Positions 1-6,157 of a stretch of 6,538 nucleotides of DNA are shown here, piece after piece. Position 1 is the first letter of the stretch. Each line of letters begins with the position of its first letter. The notes below the pieces were generated by a model. It was not told the origin of the DNA. It saw only the letters and a program-made list of their open reading frames with translations, and made no database searches. Origin of the DNA: Chitinophaga pinensis (GTDB lineage: Bacteria; Bacteroidota; Bacteroidia; AKYH767-A; OLB10); assembly GCA_945872015.1 (NCBI GenBank), contig CAMBYJ010000099.1, positions 1 through 6,538 of the forward strand. The letters run 5' to 3'. The position numbers and the translations under genes were made by a program.

Positions 1-464
1 ATGAGTTTGAATTAGTCCAAGAGATATCATCACGTGGAAGCAGTAAGCAAGATGCTCTTCTAGGAACAAAAGAGCTTCAATATAAAATTAATCAAACGGA
101 CAGCTCTATTTCCCTATCTAACTATTATAGCATTTTACCAGGCAAAAAATTCCGTGGACAATCACTTCATTTAATCTTGAAAGTACCTAATGGCAAGTCT
201 GTTTATTTAGGCAACGACCTCGAATTACTATTAAATGATATAAAAAACACCACCAACATGTACGATGGCGATATGACCGATAAAATCTGGACGATGACAG
301 GTGGTGGATTAGAATGTACTAGTTGCAACCCGAATTACAGTGAAGAAAAAAAGAATAAAGAGGAAACCAAAATCCAGGTAAATGTGAATGGGAAAGAAAT
401 AAAAATTCAAGAAGATGGCGACTCCTCCAACAGCAAGAATGTAAATATTCGTATTGGGAAATAA
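1..464 (+). CDS. PspC domain-containing protein, C-terminal part only (5' truncated by window edge)
   Basis: This is an open frame read from base 3 to a TAA at 462-464, giving 153 residues with no start in the window. The visible part resembles the C-terminal region of Bacteroidota PspC-domain (phage-shock-protein C-like) membrane proteins. It has a segment of the type SSRGSSKQDAL, then beta-rich sequence with LPGKKFRGQ (about residues 45-53), a VPNGKSVYL strand (61-69), the acidic YDGDM stretch, and the family-like WTMTGGGLEC followed by a CTSC (CxxC) pair. A charged, Lys/Glu-rich tail comes next, ending in a NVNGKEIKI-type segment. In this family the missing N-terminus would carry the PspC transmembrane domain, and the C-terminal half is a beta-strand-rich soluble domain; PspC proteins are linked to envelope stress. 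The assignment rests on remembered family pattern, and the diagnostic PspC domain is outside the window. The internal TTG at 177 is not a start, because the frame is open well upstream of it. A strong terminator follows. Confidence 0.7.
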   Translation, partial: EFELVQEISSRGSSKQDALLGTKELQYKINQTDSSISLSNYYSILPGKKFRGQSLHLILKVPNGKSVYLGNDLELLLNDIKNTTNMYDGDMTDKIWTMTGGGLECTSCNPNYSEEKKNKEETKIQVNVNGKEIKIQEDGDSSNSKNVNIRIGK

Positions 465-476
465 TAGCTTCTTATT

Positions 477-527
477 ACTACCGTTAGTTGTTAGAAGTAA
501 TTGACAATTAACGGTAGTTATTTTATT
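477..527 (+). terminator. Intrinsic terminator after the PspC-domain gene
   Basis: Bases 477-491 (ACTACCGTTAGTTGT) pair with 504-518 (ACAATTAACGGTAGT) over 15 positions, with one G-U pair (487/508) and no bulge. The loop is 12 bases (492-503). A T-rich tract (TATTTTATTT) follows at once. It begins 13 bases after the stop codon of the upstream gene, where a Rho-independent terminator is expected. It separates the PspC-type unit from ftsB. Confidence 0.85.
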
Positions 528-548
528 TAATATTCGTTGATTTCGCTC

Positions 549-578
549 TTGGTATTTTAAAAATCCTTTTTACTTTTA
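549..578 (+). promoter_or_regulatory. Candidate Bacteroidota-type promoter of ftsB
   Basis: TTG at 549-551 is followed after exactly 19 bases by TACTTTTA at 571-578. The Bacteroidota primary sigma-factor consensus is a TTG -33 box and a TAnnTTTG -7 box about 19 bases apart. Here the -7 box differs only in its last base. If real, transcription would begin at or within a base or two of the ATG at 584, which implies a leaderless or nearly leaderless mRNA. Chance matches are common in AT-rich DNA. Confidence 0.35.
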
Positions 579-583
579 TCCAC

Positions 584-928
584 ATGAAATTCAACCTGAA
601 AAAAGTCAACTTTAAAAAACTAGTCCCTTATTTAAAGAACCGGTATTTTATGACTGCTTTCGTATTTTTAATCTGGATGACTTTCTTCGATAAAAATGAC
701 ATGTTTACTCTTTATAGCTACAGAAGTGAACTCGGCAAACTAAAAACCGATAAAGCATACTACACTTCAGAGATAGAGAAAAACAAGGCTGATATGCAAG
801 AGCTAATGTCGGACCCCGAGCATCTCGAAAAGTATGCGCGTGAACATTATCTGATGAAAAAAGATAACGAAGACATTTTTTTATTCGTGAATGACTCTAC
901 CAATGAAGAAGTAAAATACGAAGAGTAA
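584..928 (+). CDS. ftsB: Septum formation initiator, FtsB/DivIC family
   Basis: This is a 114-residue bitopic membrane protein. A short basic N-terminus (Lys-rich, residues 1-20) is followed by one hydrophobic segment at about 21-35 (YFMTAFVFLIWMTFF). Next comes the FFDKNDMF stretch typical of Bacteroidota members, then a charged heptad-like coiled coil at about 44-76, and the family block LEKYAREHYLMKKDNEDIF at 81-99. The length and order match FtsB/DivIC proteins, which join FtsL and FtsQ/DivIB in the divisome and have the coiled coil on the outer face of the cytoplasmic membrane. The basic-in, coiled-coil-out charge pattern agrees. The ATG at 584 is the natural start, since it places the basic residues ahead of the membrane segment. 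The gene stands alone between an upstream terminator and a convergent operon. The split between FtsB and DivIC naming is a matter of convention. Confidence 0.88.
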   Translation: MKFNLKKVNFKKLVPYLKNRYFMTAFVFLIWMTFFDKNDMFTLYSYRSELGKLKTDKAYYTSEIEKNKADMQELMSDPEHLEKYAREHYLMKKDNEDIFLFVNDSTNEEVKYEE

Positions 929-2488
929 TTAACCTCCCGTATATTCTCCAAATACTCCACGCATTACATCACAAACTTCACCTAATGTTGCATACGCTTC
1001 AACAGCGTCCAATATTTTAGGCATTACATTACTTCCATCAATAGCCGCTATTTCTAGAGCCTGTAATGTTTCTTTCACACGTTCATTATCTCTGTTCGCT
1101 TTTACATGATTGATTTTATCAATCTGTATCTGACGAATAGTATCATCAACAGTAAAAAGATTTTCGAATGGAGGTTCTTCAATGGTAAATTTATTGACAC
1201 CTACAATTACTTTATCACCTGATTCAATATCACGCTGATATTGATAGGCCGATGCAGCAATTTCTTTTTGAATATAGCCAGCTTCAATTGCAGCTACAGC
1301 ACCACCCATCTCATCAATCTTATGAATATACTCCCAGGCTTTTTCTTCTACTTCATTGGTCAGAGCTTCAACATAATGACTTCCACCTAATGGATCAACT
1401 GTCATTGTAGCACCACTTTCAAAAGCAACAATTTGCTGCGTACGTAATGCAATTCGTGCAGCTTCTTCGGTTGGTAAAGCAAGTGCCTCATCAAATCCGT
1501 TTGTATGCAACGATTGTGTGCCTCCTAGCACTGCGGCTAATGCCTGAACTGTTACACGAACAATATTATTTTGTGGCTGTTGTGCAGTTAATGTTGAACC
1601 TCCTGTTTGCGTATGAAAACGCAACATCATTGCACGCGGATCTGTTGCGCCTAAGTCGCTAGTAATCTTTGCCCACATCTTACGCGCCGCTCTAAACTTT
1701 GCAACTTCTTCAAATAAATTATTATGCGCATTAAAGAAGAACGATAATCGCTTAGCAAAAACATTTATATCAAGTCCTTTGTCGATTGCTGCTTGTAAAT
1801 AAGCTTTACCATCTGCTAACGTAAATGCTAATTCCTGAACGGCATTAGCTCCTGCCTCACGAATATGATAACCAGAAATTGAGATCGTATTCCACTTTGG
1901 CAGCTCTTTACTGCAGTATTCAAAAATATCAGTAATGATGCGCATGCTTGGCTTAGGAGGATAAATATAAGTACCTCTTGCAGCATACTCTTTTAAAATA
2001 TCATTTTGTATTGTACCAGAAATATTTGCCAAGTTTGCACCTTGCTTTTTTGCTAGCGCGATATACATACACAACAACACTGACGCAGATGCATTAATGG
2101 TCATGGATGTAGTAATTTTCTCCAATTCAATTCCTTTGAAAAGGATTTCCATATCCGCTAACGAATCAATGGCAACACCAGCCTTTCCTACTTCACCGTC
2201 TGATAAATCGTGCGTAGAATCATAACCAATTTGCGTAGGTAAATCAAATGCAACAGATAATCCTGTGGTGCCTTGATTTAACAAAAAATGATAACGCTCG
2301 TTACTCTCTTCTGCGGTACTGAAACCAGCGTACTGACGCATTGTCCATAATTTCCCTCTATACATATCCGGCTGCACTCCACGTGTGAAGGGGAATTTAC
2401 CGGCATCGTCACCACCATCTGATTTGTAAATACGGTTGACTTCAATACCTGAATCGGTAGTTATTTTTTTTGTTGTATCGTTCGACAT
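929..2488 (-). CDS. Methylmalonyl-CoA mutase, catalytic chain lacking the B12-binding domain
   Basis: This 519-residue acyl-CoA mutase forms the substrate-binding TIM-barrel chain. Members of the family interconvert (R)-methylmalonyl-CoA and succinyl-CoA by adenosylcobalamin radical chemistry. Landmarks align with the Propionibacterium enzyme at a constant offset of 36: Tyr53 in RQYAGFSTA (Tyr89), Thr159 and Gln161 in GTIQND (Thr195, Gln197), Arg171 in KEYAARGTY (Arg207), and Tyr207-His208 in ISGYH (Tyr243, His244). The Tyr53/Arg171 pair is the methylmalonyl-CoA signature; isobutyryl-CoA mutases carry Phe/Gln there. Ala80 argues against hydroxyisobutyryl-CoA mutase, which has Asp. The chain ends at GVFGEYTGG, with no C-terminal DxHxxG cobalamin domain, whereas fused enzymes exceed 700 residues. 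A separate B12-binding subunit is therefore needed and is not encoded here. It starts 3 bases after the stop of the membrane-protein gene, so the two are surely co-transcribed. Its stop abuts that of ftsB. Confidence 0.93.
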   Translation of the reverse strand: MSNDTTKKITTDSGIEVNRIYKSDGGDDAGKFPFTRGVQPDMYRGKLWTMRQYAGFSTAEESNERYHFLLNQGTTGLSVAFDLPTQIGYDSTHDLSDGEVGKAGVAIDSLADMEILFKGIELEKITTSMTINASASVLLCMYIALAKKQGANLANISGTIQNDILKEYAARGTYIYPPKPSMRIITDIFEYCSKELPKWNTISISGYHIREAGANAVQELAFTLADGKAYLQAAIDKGLDINVFAKRLSFFFNAHNNLFEEVAKFRAARKMWAKITSDLGATDPRAMMLRFHTQTGGSTLTAQQPQNNIVRVTVQALAAVLGGTQSLHTNGFDEALALPTEEAARIALRTQQIVAFESGATMTVDPLGGSHYVEALTNEVEEKAWEYIHKIDEMGGAVAAIEAGYIQKEIAASAYQYQRDIESGDKVIVGVNKFTIEEPPFENLFTVDDTIRQIQIDKINHVKANRDNERVKETLQALEIAAIDGSNVMPKILDAVEAYATLGEVCDVMRGVFGEYTGG

Positions 2489-2491
2489 TGC

Positions 2492-3022
2492 TTAAAATAA
2501 TTGTGCTACTTCTGATTTTAAAATAGCTAATGCTTTTTGTGTAGCGAAATTTTCGCTTGCTAATACTTCATTAAAAAAATGTTCGCTTAATTCATGTGCA
2601 GGCGAATCAGGATTAATGGCTAATGCAGAGCGATTAATCTGATTAACTACATCCTCTTTCGTATTACGAATGATATTCCATAATGCTGGAGAAATATAAA
2701 TCTGCATAGCTAAATTATGTTCGAATTCATCGCGCACCATTGTAATTAACGAACGTTGAAAATCACGTACAGTCATTCCATGAGTGTATTGATTCAGCAA
2801 CATATGATTTGGCGAAATACGCTCGAGGTACAAAGCCATTCGTTCGTATGCTTGTAAGCGAAGATGCAATGTATCCTTTTGGTTAGAAATTTTAATATCC
2901 AACAGTTTTAAATTCTGTTCGCGTTGTAAAAATTTCTTGATTAATAAATAAGCAGTTGAAGCCACTACCAAAGGAGGCAGAGTAAATACAATCAACATCG
3001 TAATATCATTCGACAAATTCAT
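2492..3022 (-). CDS. Membrane-anchored protein of unknown function, first gene of the mutase operon
   Basis: This is a 176-residue protein with one N-terminal hydrophobic segment at about residues 8-28 (MLIVFTLPPLVVASTAYLL), followed by basic KKF and a mostly helical, charged region. The most conserved-looking block is RLQAYERMALYLERISP at 55-71, followed by an EFEHNLAMQIYIS stretch (99-111) and an ALWNIIRNTKE stretch (113-123). I recall similar uncharacterised proteins in Bacteroidota, possibly Pfam DUF7935, but cannot confirm this without a search. The membrane segment comes first, with positive charges after it, so the soluble part is probably cytoplasmic. It has no lipobox and no recognisable catalytic motif. 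The gene leads a two-gene operon with methylmalonyl-CoA mutase, and only 3 bases separate them. That position suggests, but does not show, a role linked to mutase expression, assembly or location. The ATG at 3022 is the first in frame ahead of the hydrophobic segment. Confidence 0.8.
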   Translation of the reverse strand: MNLSNDITMLIVFTLPPLVVASTAYLLIKKFLQREQNLKLLDIKISNQKDTLHLRLQAYERMALYLERISPNHMLLNQYTHGMTVRDFQRSLITMVRDEFEHNLAMQIYISPALWNIIRNTKEDVVNQINRSALAINPDSPAHELSEHFFNEVLASENFATQKALAILKSEVAQLF

Positions 3023-3039
3023 AGTAAAATTTTGATGGT

Positions 3040-3047
3040 CAAATATC
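3040..3047 (-). promoter_or_regulatory. Candidate -7 element of the minus-strand membrane-protein/mutase operon
   Basis: Read on the minus strand this is GATATTTG, which matches TAnnTTTG at five of six defined positions. It ends 17 bases before the start codon at 3022, giving a short leader. No TTG lies at the expected -33 distance, so support is weak. Its spacing to the start closely mirrors that of the plus-strand element at 3212-3219. Confidence 0.3.
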
Positions 3048-3098
3048 GTAAAAATGGGTGTGACTTTTCCCTTCTCGATACAGGTATTTTTGCCCTAT

Positions 3099-3116
3099 CC
3101 TATTATCATTAATAGG
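3099..3116. repeat. Inverted repeat 7-4-7 in the divergent intergenic region
   Basis: CCTATTA and TAATAGG are perfect reverse complements separated by TCAT. The size and symmetry would suit a dimeric regulator's operator. It sits about 50-65 bases upstream of the minus-strand candidate -7 element and roughly 100 bases upstream of the plus-strand one. No T-tract follows, so it is not a terminator. Confidence 0.45.
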
Positions 3117-3129
3117 TCATATTTGACAT

Positions 3130-3143
3130 GGTTTATTTAAACC
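3130..3143. repeat. Inverted repeat 6-2-6 in the divergent intergenic region
   Basis: GGTTTA and TAAACC are perfect reverse complements around a central TT. This is a near-palindrome, 13 bases downstream of the 7-4-7 repeat. Its arms differ from those of the neighbouring repeats, so it is not an extra copy of the same site. Function is unknown. Confidence 0.35.
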
Positions 3144-3170
3144 TCTCATTTTGAGTGATAAAGGACAATA

Positions 3171-3184
3171 AAAATGTTCATTTT
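3171..3184. repeat. Inverted repeat 6-2-6 upstream of the aminotransferase gene
   Basis: AAAATG and CATTTT are perfect reverse complements around TT. It lies 27 bases upstream of the plus-strand candidate -7 element, close to where a -33 box would sit, so a bound protein could affect initiation. Low complexity makes chance likely. Confidence 0.3.
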
Positions 3185-3211
3185 AGAGGAACAGATGGCC
3201 ACTTTTTTTGA

Positions 3212-3219
3212 TATTTTTG
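3212..3219 (+). promoter_or_regulatory. Candidate -7 element of the aminotransferase operon
   Basis: TATTTTTG is an exact match to the Bacteroidota -7 consensus TAnnTTTG. It ends 18 bases before the ATG at 3238, predicting a leader of roughly 13-15 bases. The expected -33 position (about 3190-3192) reads AAC rather than TTG. The promoter may therefore be weak, or may depend on an activator bound upstream. Confidence 0.4.
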
Positions 3220-3223
3220 TTTT

Positions 3224-3233
3224 CTCTATAGAG
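3224..3233 (+). repeat. Perfect 10-bp palindrome just before the aminotransferase start
   Basis: CTCTATAGAG is its own reverse complement and ends four bases before the ATG at 3238. It lies at or just after the predicted transcription start. It could be an operator overlapping the start site. In RNA it could not form a good hairpin within one copy because it has no loop. Confidence 0.35.
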
Positions 3234-3237
3234 CTAT

Positions 3238-4431
3238 ATGAATTACTTATCGCAACGAATTAACGAACTTGAAGAATCAGCTACGATTGCTATGGCAAGA
3301 CTAAGCCGCGAACTTCAGGAACAAGGTCATGATATTATCAATTTAAGTTTAGGTGAACCTGACTTTGTAACGCCTCAGGATATCCGCGAAGCTGCAAAAA
3401 AAGCAATCGACGATGGATTTACTTTTTATCCTCCTATTGCTGGTTATGCTGATTTAAGAAAAGCGATTAGCGAAAAGTTTAAACGTGAAAACAATCTTGA
3501 TTTTGGACCAGACCAGATAGTAGTATCAACGGGTGCAAAGCAAAGTATTGCTAACGTAGTGATGAGTTTAGTAAATCCCGGGGAAGAAGTTATCATACCT
3601 ACTCCTTATTGGGTTTCTTATTCACAAATTATAAAATTAGCTGGTGGTGTCCCTGTTTTTATTAATACTTCTATTGAGACTGATTTCAAACCAACAGCTG
3701 ATCAAATCAAAAATGCAATTACTCCTAAGACTAAATTGTTGATGTTTTCTTCACCTTGTAATCCTACAGGGTCGATGTATACAAAAGAGGAATTAAAAGG
3801 CATTGCAGAAGTAATATTACCTCATCCACAAATTTTTATTTTATCGGATGAGATTTATGAGCATATTCGTTTTGAAGGCACGCATGAAAGTATTGCGCAG
3901 TTCGATTTTATCAAAGAGCGTGTAATAATCGTAAATGGAGTATCGAAAGGATATGCAATGACAGGATGGCGAATTGGCTATATCGGTGCAAGCAAAGAAA
4001 TTGCGAAGGCATGTGATAAAATGCAAGGACAGTTTACTTCTGCTGCATCATCTATTGCACAAAAAGCTGCAGTAAAAGCAATCAGCACCGACTGGAGTGA
4101 ATATGCTTATATGCGTGACCTATTCTTAAAAAGAAGAAACCTTGTGCTTGATTTAATGGCGCAAATTCCAGGATGGAAATTTAATAAGCCGAGTGGTGCA
4201 TTTTATGTTTTTCCAGACGTTACTTATTTCTTTGGAAAATCAGATGGAACAACAACTATTCATACAGCAAGTGAACTTTGTATGTATTTACTGAAAGAAG
4301 CAAAAGTTTCTTTGGTAACAGGAGAAGCCTTTGGTGACGATCGTTGTATTCGTATTTCATATGCAACATCTGAAGAAATACTTACTGAAGCATTAAACAG
4401 AATAAAATCGGCATTAGCCAAACTCCAATAA
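3238..4431 (+). CDS. aspC: Class I pyridoxal-phosphate aminotransferase, aspartate aminotransferase type
   Basis: This 397-residue fold-type I aminotransferase is of the usual length for the prokaryotic (subgroup Ib) aspartate aminotransferases. Visible landmarks are the SLGEPDF block at 37-43, GAK with Lys101 (the position that in Thermus AspAT reads the acidic side chain), PYW with Trp125 stacking on the cofactor ring, CNPTG with Asn175, SDEIYE with Asp204 and Tyr207, the Schiff-base Lys237 in VSKGYAMTGWR, and Arg372 in CIRISYA binding the substrate alpha-carboxylate. Together these indicate an active cytoplasmic enzyme exchanging amino groups between aspartate and 2-oxoglutarate. Relatives in this subgroup also act on prephenate or aromatic acids, so the physiological substrate is not fixed by sequence alone. 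It is the first gene of the plus-strand cluster, with 14 bases to the next gene. The start at 3238 gives the typical N-terminus with SQRINELEESATIAM. Confidence 0.93.
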   Translation: MNYLSQRINELEESATIAMARLSRELQEQGHDIINLSLGEPDFVTPQDIREAAKKAIDDGFTFYPPIAGYADLRKAISEKFKRENNLDFGPDQIVVSTGAKQSIANVVMSLVNPGEEVIIPTPYWVSYSQIIKLAGGVPVFINTSIETDFKPTADQIKNAITPKTKLLMFSSPCNPTGSMYTKEELKGIAEVILPHPQIFILSDEIYEHIRFEGTHESIAQFDFIKERVIIVNGVSKGYAMTGWRIGYIGASKEIAKACDKMQGQFTSAASSIAQKAAVKAISTDWSEYAYMRDLFLKRRNLVLDLMAQIPGWKFNKPSGAFYVFPDVTYFFGKSDGTTTIHTASELCMYLLKEAKVSLVTGEAFGDDRCIRISYATSEEILTEALNRIKSALAKLQ

Positions 4432-4445
4432 TTAATTTATCGTAG

Positions 4446-5435
4446 GTGAATAATATTCAACAAGTATTCGATTCGTTTAACAATTTAAAAGTACTCATCA
4501 TAGGCGATGTGATGGTAGATGCTTACCTATGGGGAAGTGTTGATCGTATTTCACCGGAAGCACCAGTGCCCATCGTAGCAGTGAAGAAAAGAGAAAATAG
4601 ATTAGGAGGCGCGGCTAATGTGGCAATTAACATTCAATCGATGGGAGCTATTCCTGTGCTATGCTCGGTTATAGGCAACGATAGAAATGGAGAGGAGTTA
4701 ATTGCATTGATGAAGGAGTTAAACATGTCGACTGATGGAATGATTCAATCATCAGAAAGAGTTACAACTGTTAAGACACGTGTTATTGGCAACAATCATC
4801 AATTGCTTCGAGTAGATGATGAAGTCATGCATGATTTATCATCGAAAGAGCAATCAGCGATTTTACATGTTATTCAAAAATTAATTGAAAAAGAAAAACC
4901 TGCTGTTGTTATTTTTGAAGATTACGACAAAGGAGTATTGAATGCTGATTTGATAAAAGAAGTAGTTTCGCTTTGTCAAAAATCAAACATCCCGACTGCT
5001 GTTGATCCGAAGAAGAAAAACTTTAATGCCTATATCGGTGTTGATTTATTCAAGCCGAACCTAATTGAATTAAAGCAAGGCGTTAAAGTGGATTTTAAGA
5101 AACCCGATTTAGAAACATTAAGTACTATTTGCGAACCATTTAGAAATGAGCAGCAAATAAAAACGATGATGGTAACATTATCCGAACATGGTGTTTATAT
5201 CGGAAATGAAAAATCAAAAACAATTATACCTGCACATGTAAGAAATATTTCTGATGTTTCGGGTGCAGGCGATACCGTTATAAGTATTGCAGCTTTGTGT
5301 CTAGGTTTAGGACTTAGTGAAACAATGATTGCCTCGTTAGCGAATTTAGCTGGCGGACTTGTATGTGAACAAGTGGGCGTTGTGCCAATCAATAAAGATT
5401 TATTAAAGAAAGAAGCCGAGCAATTATTAGCATGA
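4446..5435 (+). CDS. rfaE1: D-glycero-D-manno-heptose-7-phosphate kinase (kinase-only RfaE1/HldA type)
   Basis: This 329-residue PfkB/ribokinase-family enzyme matches the kinase half of HldE. The reaction is ATP-dependent phosphorylation of heptose 7-phosphate at C1, on the way to ADP-heptose for the lipopolysaccharide inner core. Landmarks are IGDVMVDAY (19-27), VDRISPEAPVPIV (32-44, strongly typical of RfaE1), PfkB signature 1 at RLGGAANVA (52-60), DPKKKNF (187-193), FKPNLIEL (202-209), and PfkB signature 2 at DVSGAGDT (270-277) with catalytic base Asp276. The C-terminal adenylyltransferase domain of Escherichia coli HldE (about 475 residues) is absent, so a separate RfaE2/HldC is expected. 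Translation starts at GTG: an in-frame TAG lies directly before it, and the next in-frame ATG falls inside the nucleotide-sugar core. The stop overlaps the ubiE start as ATGA, indicating translational coupling. A related PfkB sugar specificity is possible but less likely. Confidence 0.88.
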   Translation: MNNIQQVFDSFNNLKVLIIGDVMVDAYLWGSVDRISPEAPVPIVAVKKRENRLGGAANVAINIQSMGAIPVLCSVIGNDRNGEELIALMKELNMSTDGMIQSSERVTTVKTRVIGNNHQLLRVDDEVMHDLSSKEQSAILHVIQKLIEKEKPAVVIFEDYDKGVLNADLIKEVVSLCQKSNIPTAVDPKKKNFNAYIGVDLFKPNLIELKQGVKVDFKKPDLETLSTICEPFRNEQQIKTMMVTLSEHGVYIGNEKSKTIIPAHVRNISDVSGAGDTVISIAALCLGLGLSETMIASLANLAGGLVCEQVGVVPINKDLLKKEAEQLLA

Positions 5436-6157
5436 CCGTAATCCCACAAAACTATAAAGGATCATCTAAACGCGAACGCGTTGAAGATATGTTCGACCGT
5501 ATTGCACCAAAGTATGATTTACTGAACAAAGTTTTGTCGGTAGGCATTGATAAAGGGTGGAGAAAAAAAATGGTGGCAGAGTTAAAACCTTTGCAACCTA
5601 AAAAAATGCTTGATATCGCTACAGGAACTGCAGATGTTGCCATCGCATGTATGCAACTCCAACCTTCACATATTACTGGAGTTGATATTTCAGCGTTGAT
5701 GTTAGCGGAAGGCCAAAAGAAAATTGAAGGATTATGTTTTGCAAAACAAATAACTTTACAGCAAGCAGATTCTGAGAATTTGCCATTTGAAGATAATTCT
5801 TTCGATGCAATTACCGTAGCATTTGGTGTGAGAAACTTTCAAAACTTAGATAAAGGATTAAGTGAAATGTTGAGAGTCTTAAAGCCCAATGGCAAAGTAG
5901 TCATACTTGAATTTTCACAACCTGAAAAATTTCCAATAAAACAATTTTACAACTTCTATTCTAAATACATTTTGCCAACAATTGGTCAATTGGTATCAAA
6001 AGAAAGAGCCGCTTATGAATATCTGCCGGAATCAGTCGCAGCATTTCCATACGGACAAGAATTTGTAAAAATTATGAATCGTAATAATTTTGTTAACTCT
6101 AAATGCGTTCCTCTTACGTTCGGAATTGCAAGTATCTACGTAGGAAGTAAAAATTAA
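5432..6157 (+). CDS. ubiE: Demethylmenaquinone methyltransferase UbiE/MenG
   Basis: This is a 241-residue class I SAM-dependent methyltransferase that performs the final C-methylation of demethylmenaquinone to menaquinone, the quinone used by Bacteroidota. Signatures are YDLLNKVLSVGIDKGWR at 28-44 (first UbiE signature, with Asp40 where the classic pattern has His), motif I LDIATGTAD at 60-68, the SAM-ribose acidic residue Asp85 in GVDIS, the ADSENLPF motif at 112-119, VAFGVRNF at 129-136, and the second UbiE signature RVLKPNGKVVILEFS at 148-162. The length is normal. It overlaps the kinase gene by four bases (ATGA), and porT begins directly after its TAA, so it sits mid-operon. Because ubiquinone is not expected here, the menaquinone role (MenG) is the right reading even though the family name is UbiE. 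A run of eight A at 5563-5570 lies inside the gene without breaking the frame. Confidence 0.94.
   Translation: MTVIPQNYKGSSKRERVEDMFDRIAPKYDLLNKVLSVGIDKGWRKKMVAELKPLQPKKMLDIATGTADVAIACMQLQPSHITGVDISALMLAEGQKKIEGLCFAKQITLQQADSENLPFEDNSFDAITVAFGVRNFQNLDKGLSEMLRVLKPNGKVVILEFSQPEKFPIKQFYNFYSKYILPTIGQLVSKERAAYEYLPESVAAFPYGQEFVKIMNRNNFVNSKCVPLTFGIASIYVGSKN

Noticed and set aside
177..464. Treating TTG at 177 as the start of a separate 95-residue protein
   Set aside because: The same frame is open from base 3 and the upstream residues fit the same PspC-type C-terminal domain, so this is the middle of a truncated gene.
913..954. ATACG/CGTAT repeat around the ftsB-mutase junction as a bidirectional terminator
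   Set aside because: Only five base pairs with a loop of about 17 bases and no adjacent T-tract, which is too weak to call.
1447..1662. Plus-strand open frame of 71 codons
   Set aside because: It lies wholly antisense inside the mutase gene, whose protein is conserved throughout; the predicted peptide has no recognisable features.
3145..3155. CTCATTTTGAG as a further operator
   Set aside because: Arms of only four bases around three, expected by chance in a region of this composition.
3841..4026. Minus-strand open frame of 61 codons
   Set aside because: It is antisense to the aminotransferase region coding for the DEIYE and Schiff-base lysine motifs, so it is a shadow of a conserved gene.
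5195..5449. Minus-strand open frame of 84 codons
   Set aside because: It is antisense to the kinase ATP-binding end and the ubiE start; there is no independent support.
5563..5570. Run of eight A in ubiE as a programmed slippage or phase-variation site
   Set aside because: The gene is intact, the run is short, and such runs encoding lysine are common in AT-rich genomes.
5452..5643. Minus-strand open frame of 63 codons
   Set aside because: It is antisense to the ubiE N-terminus and motif I; no features of its own.
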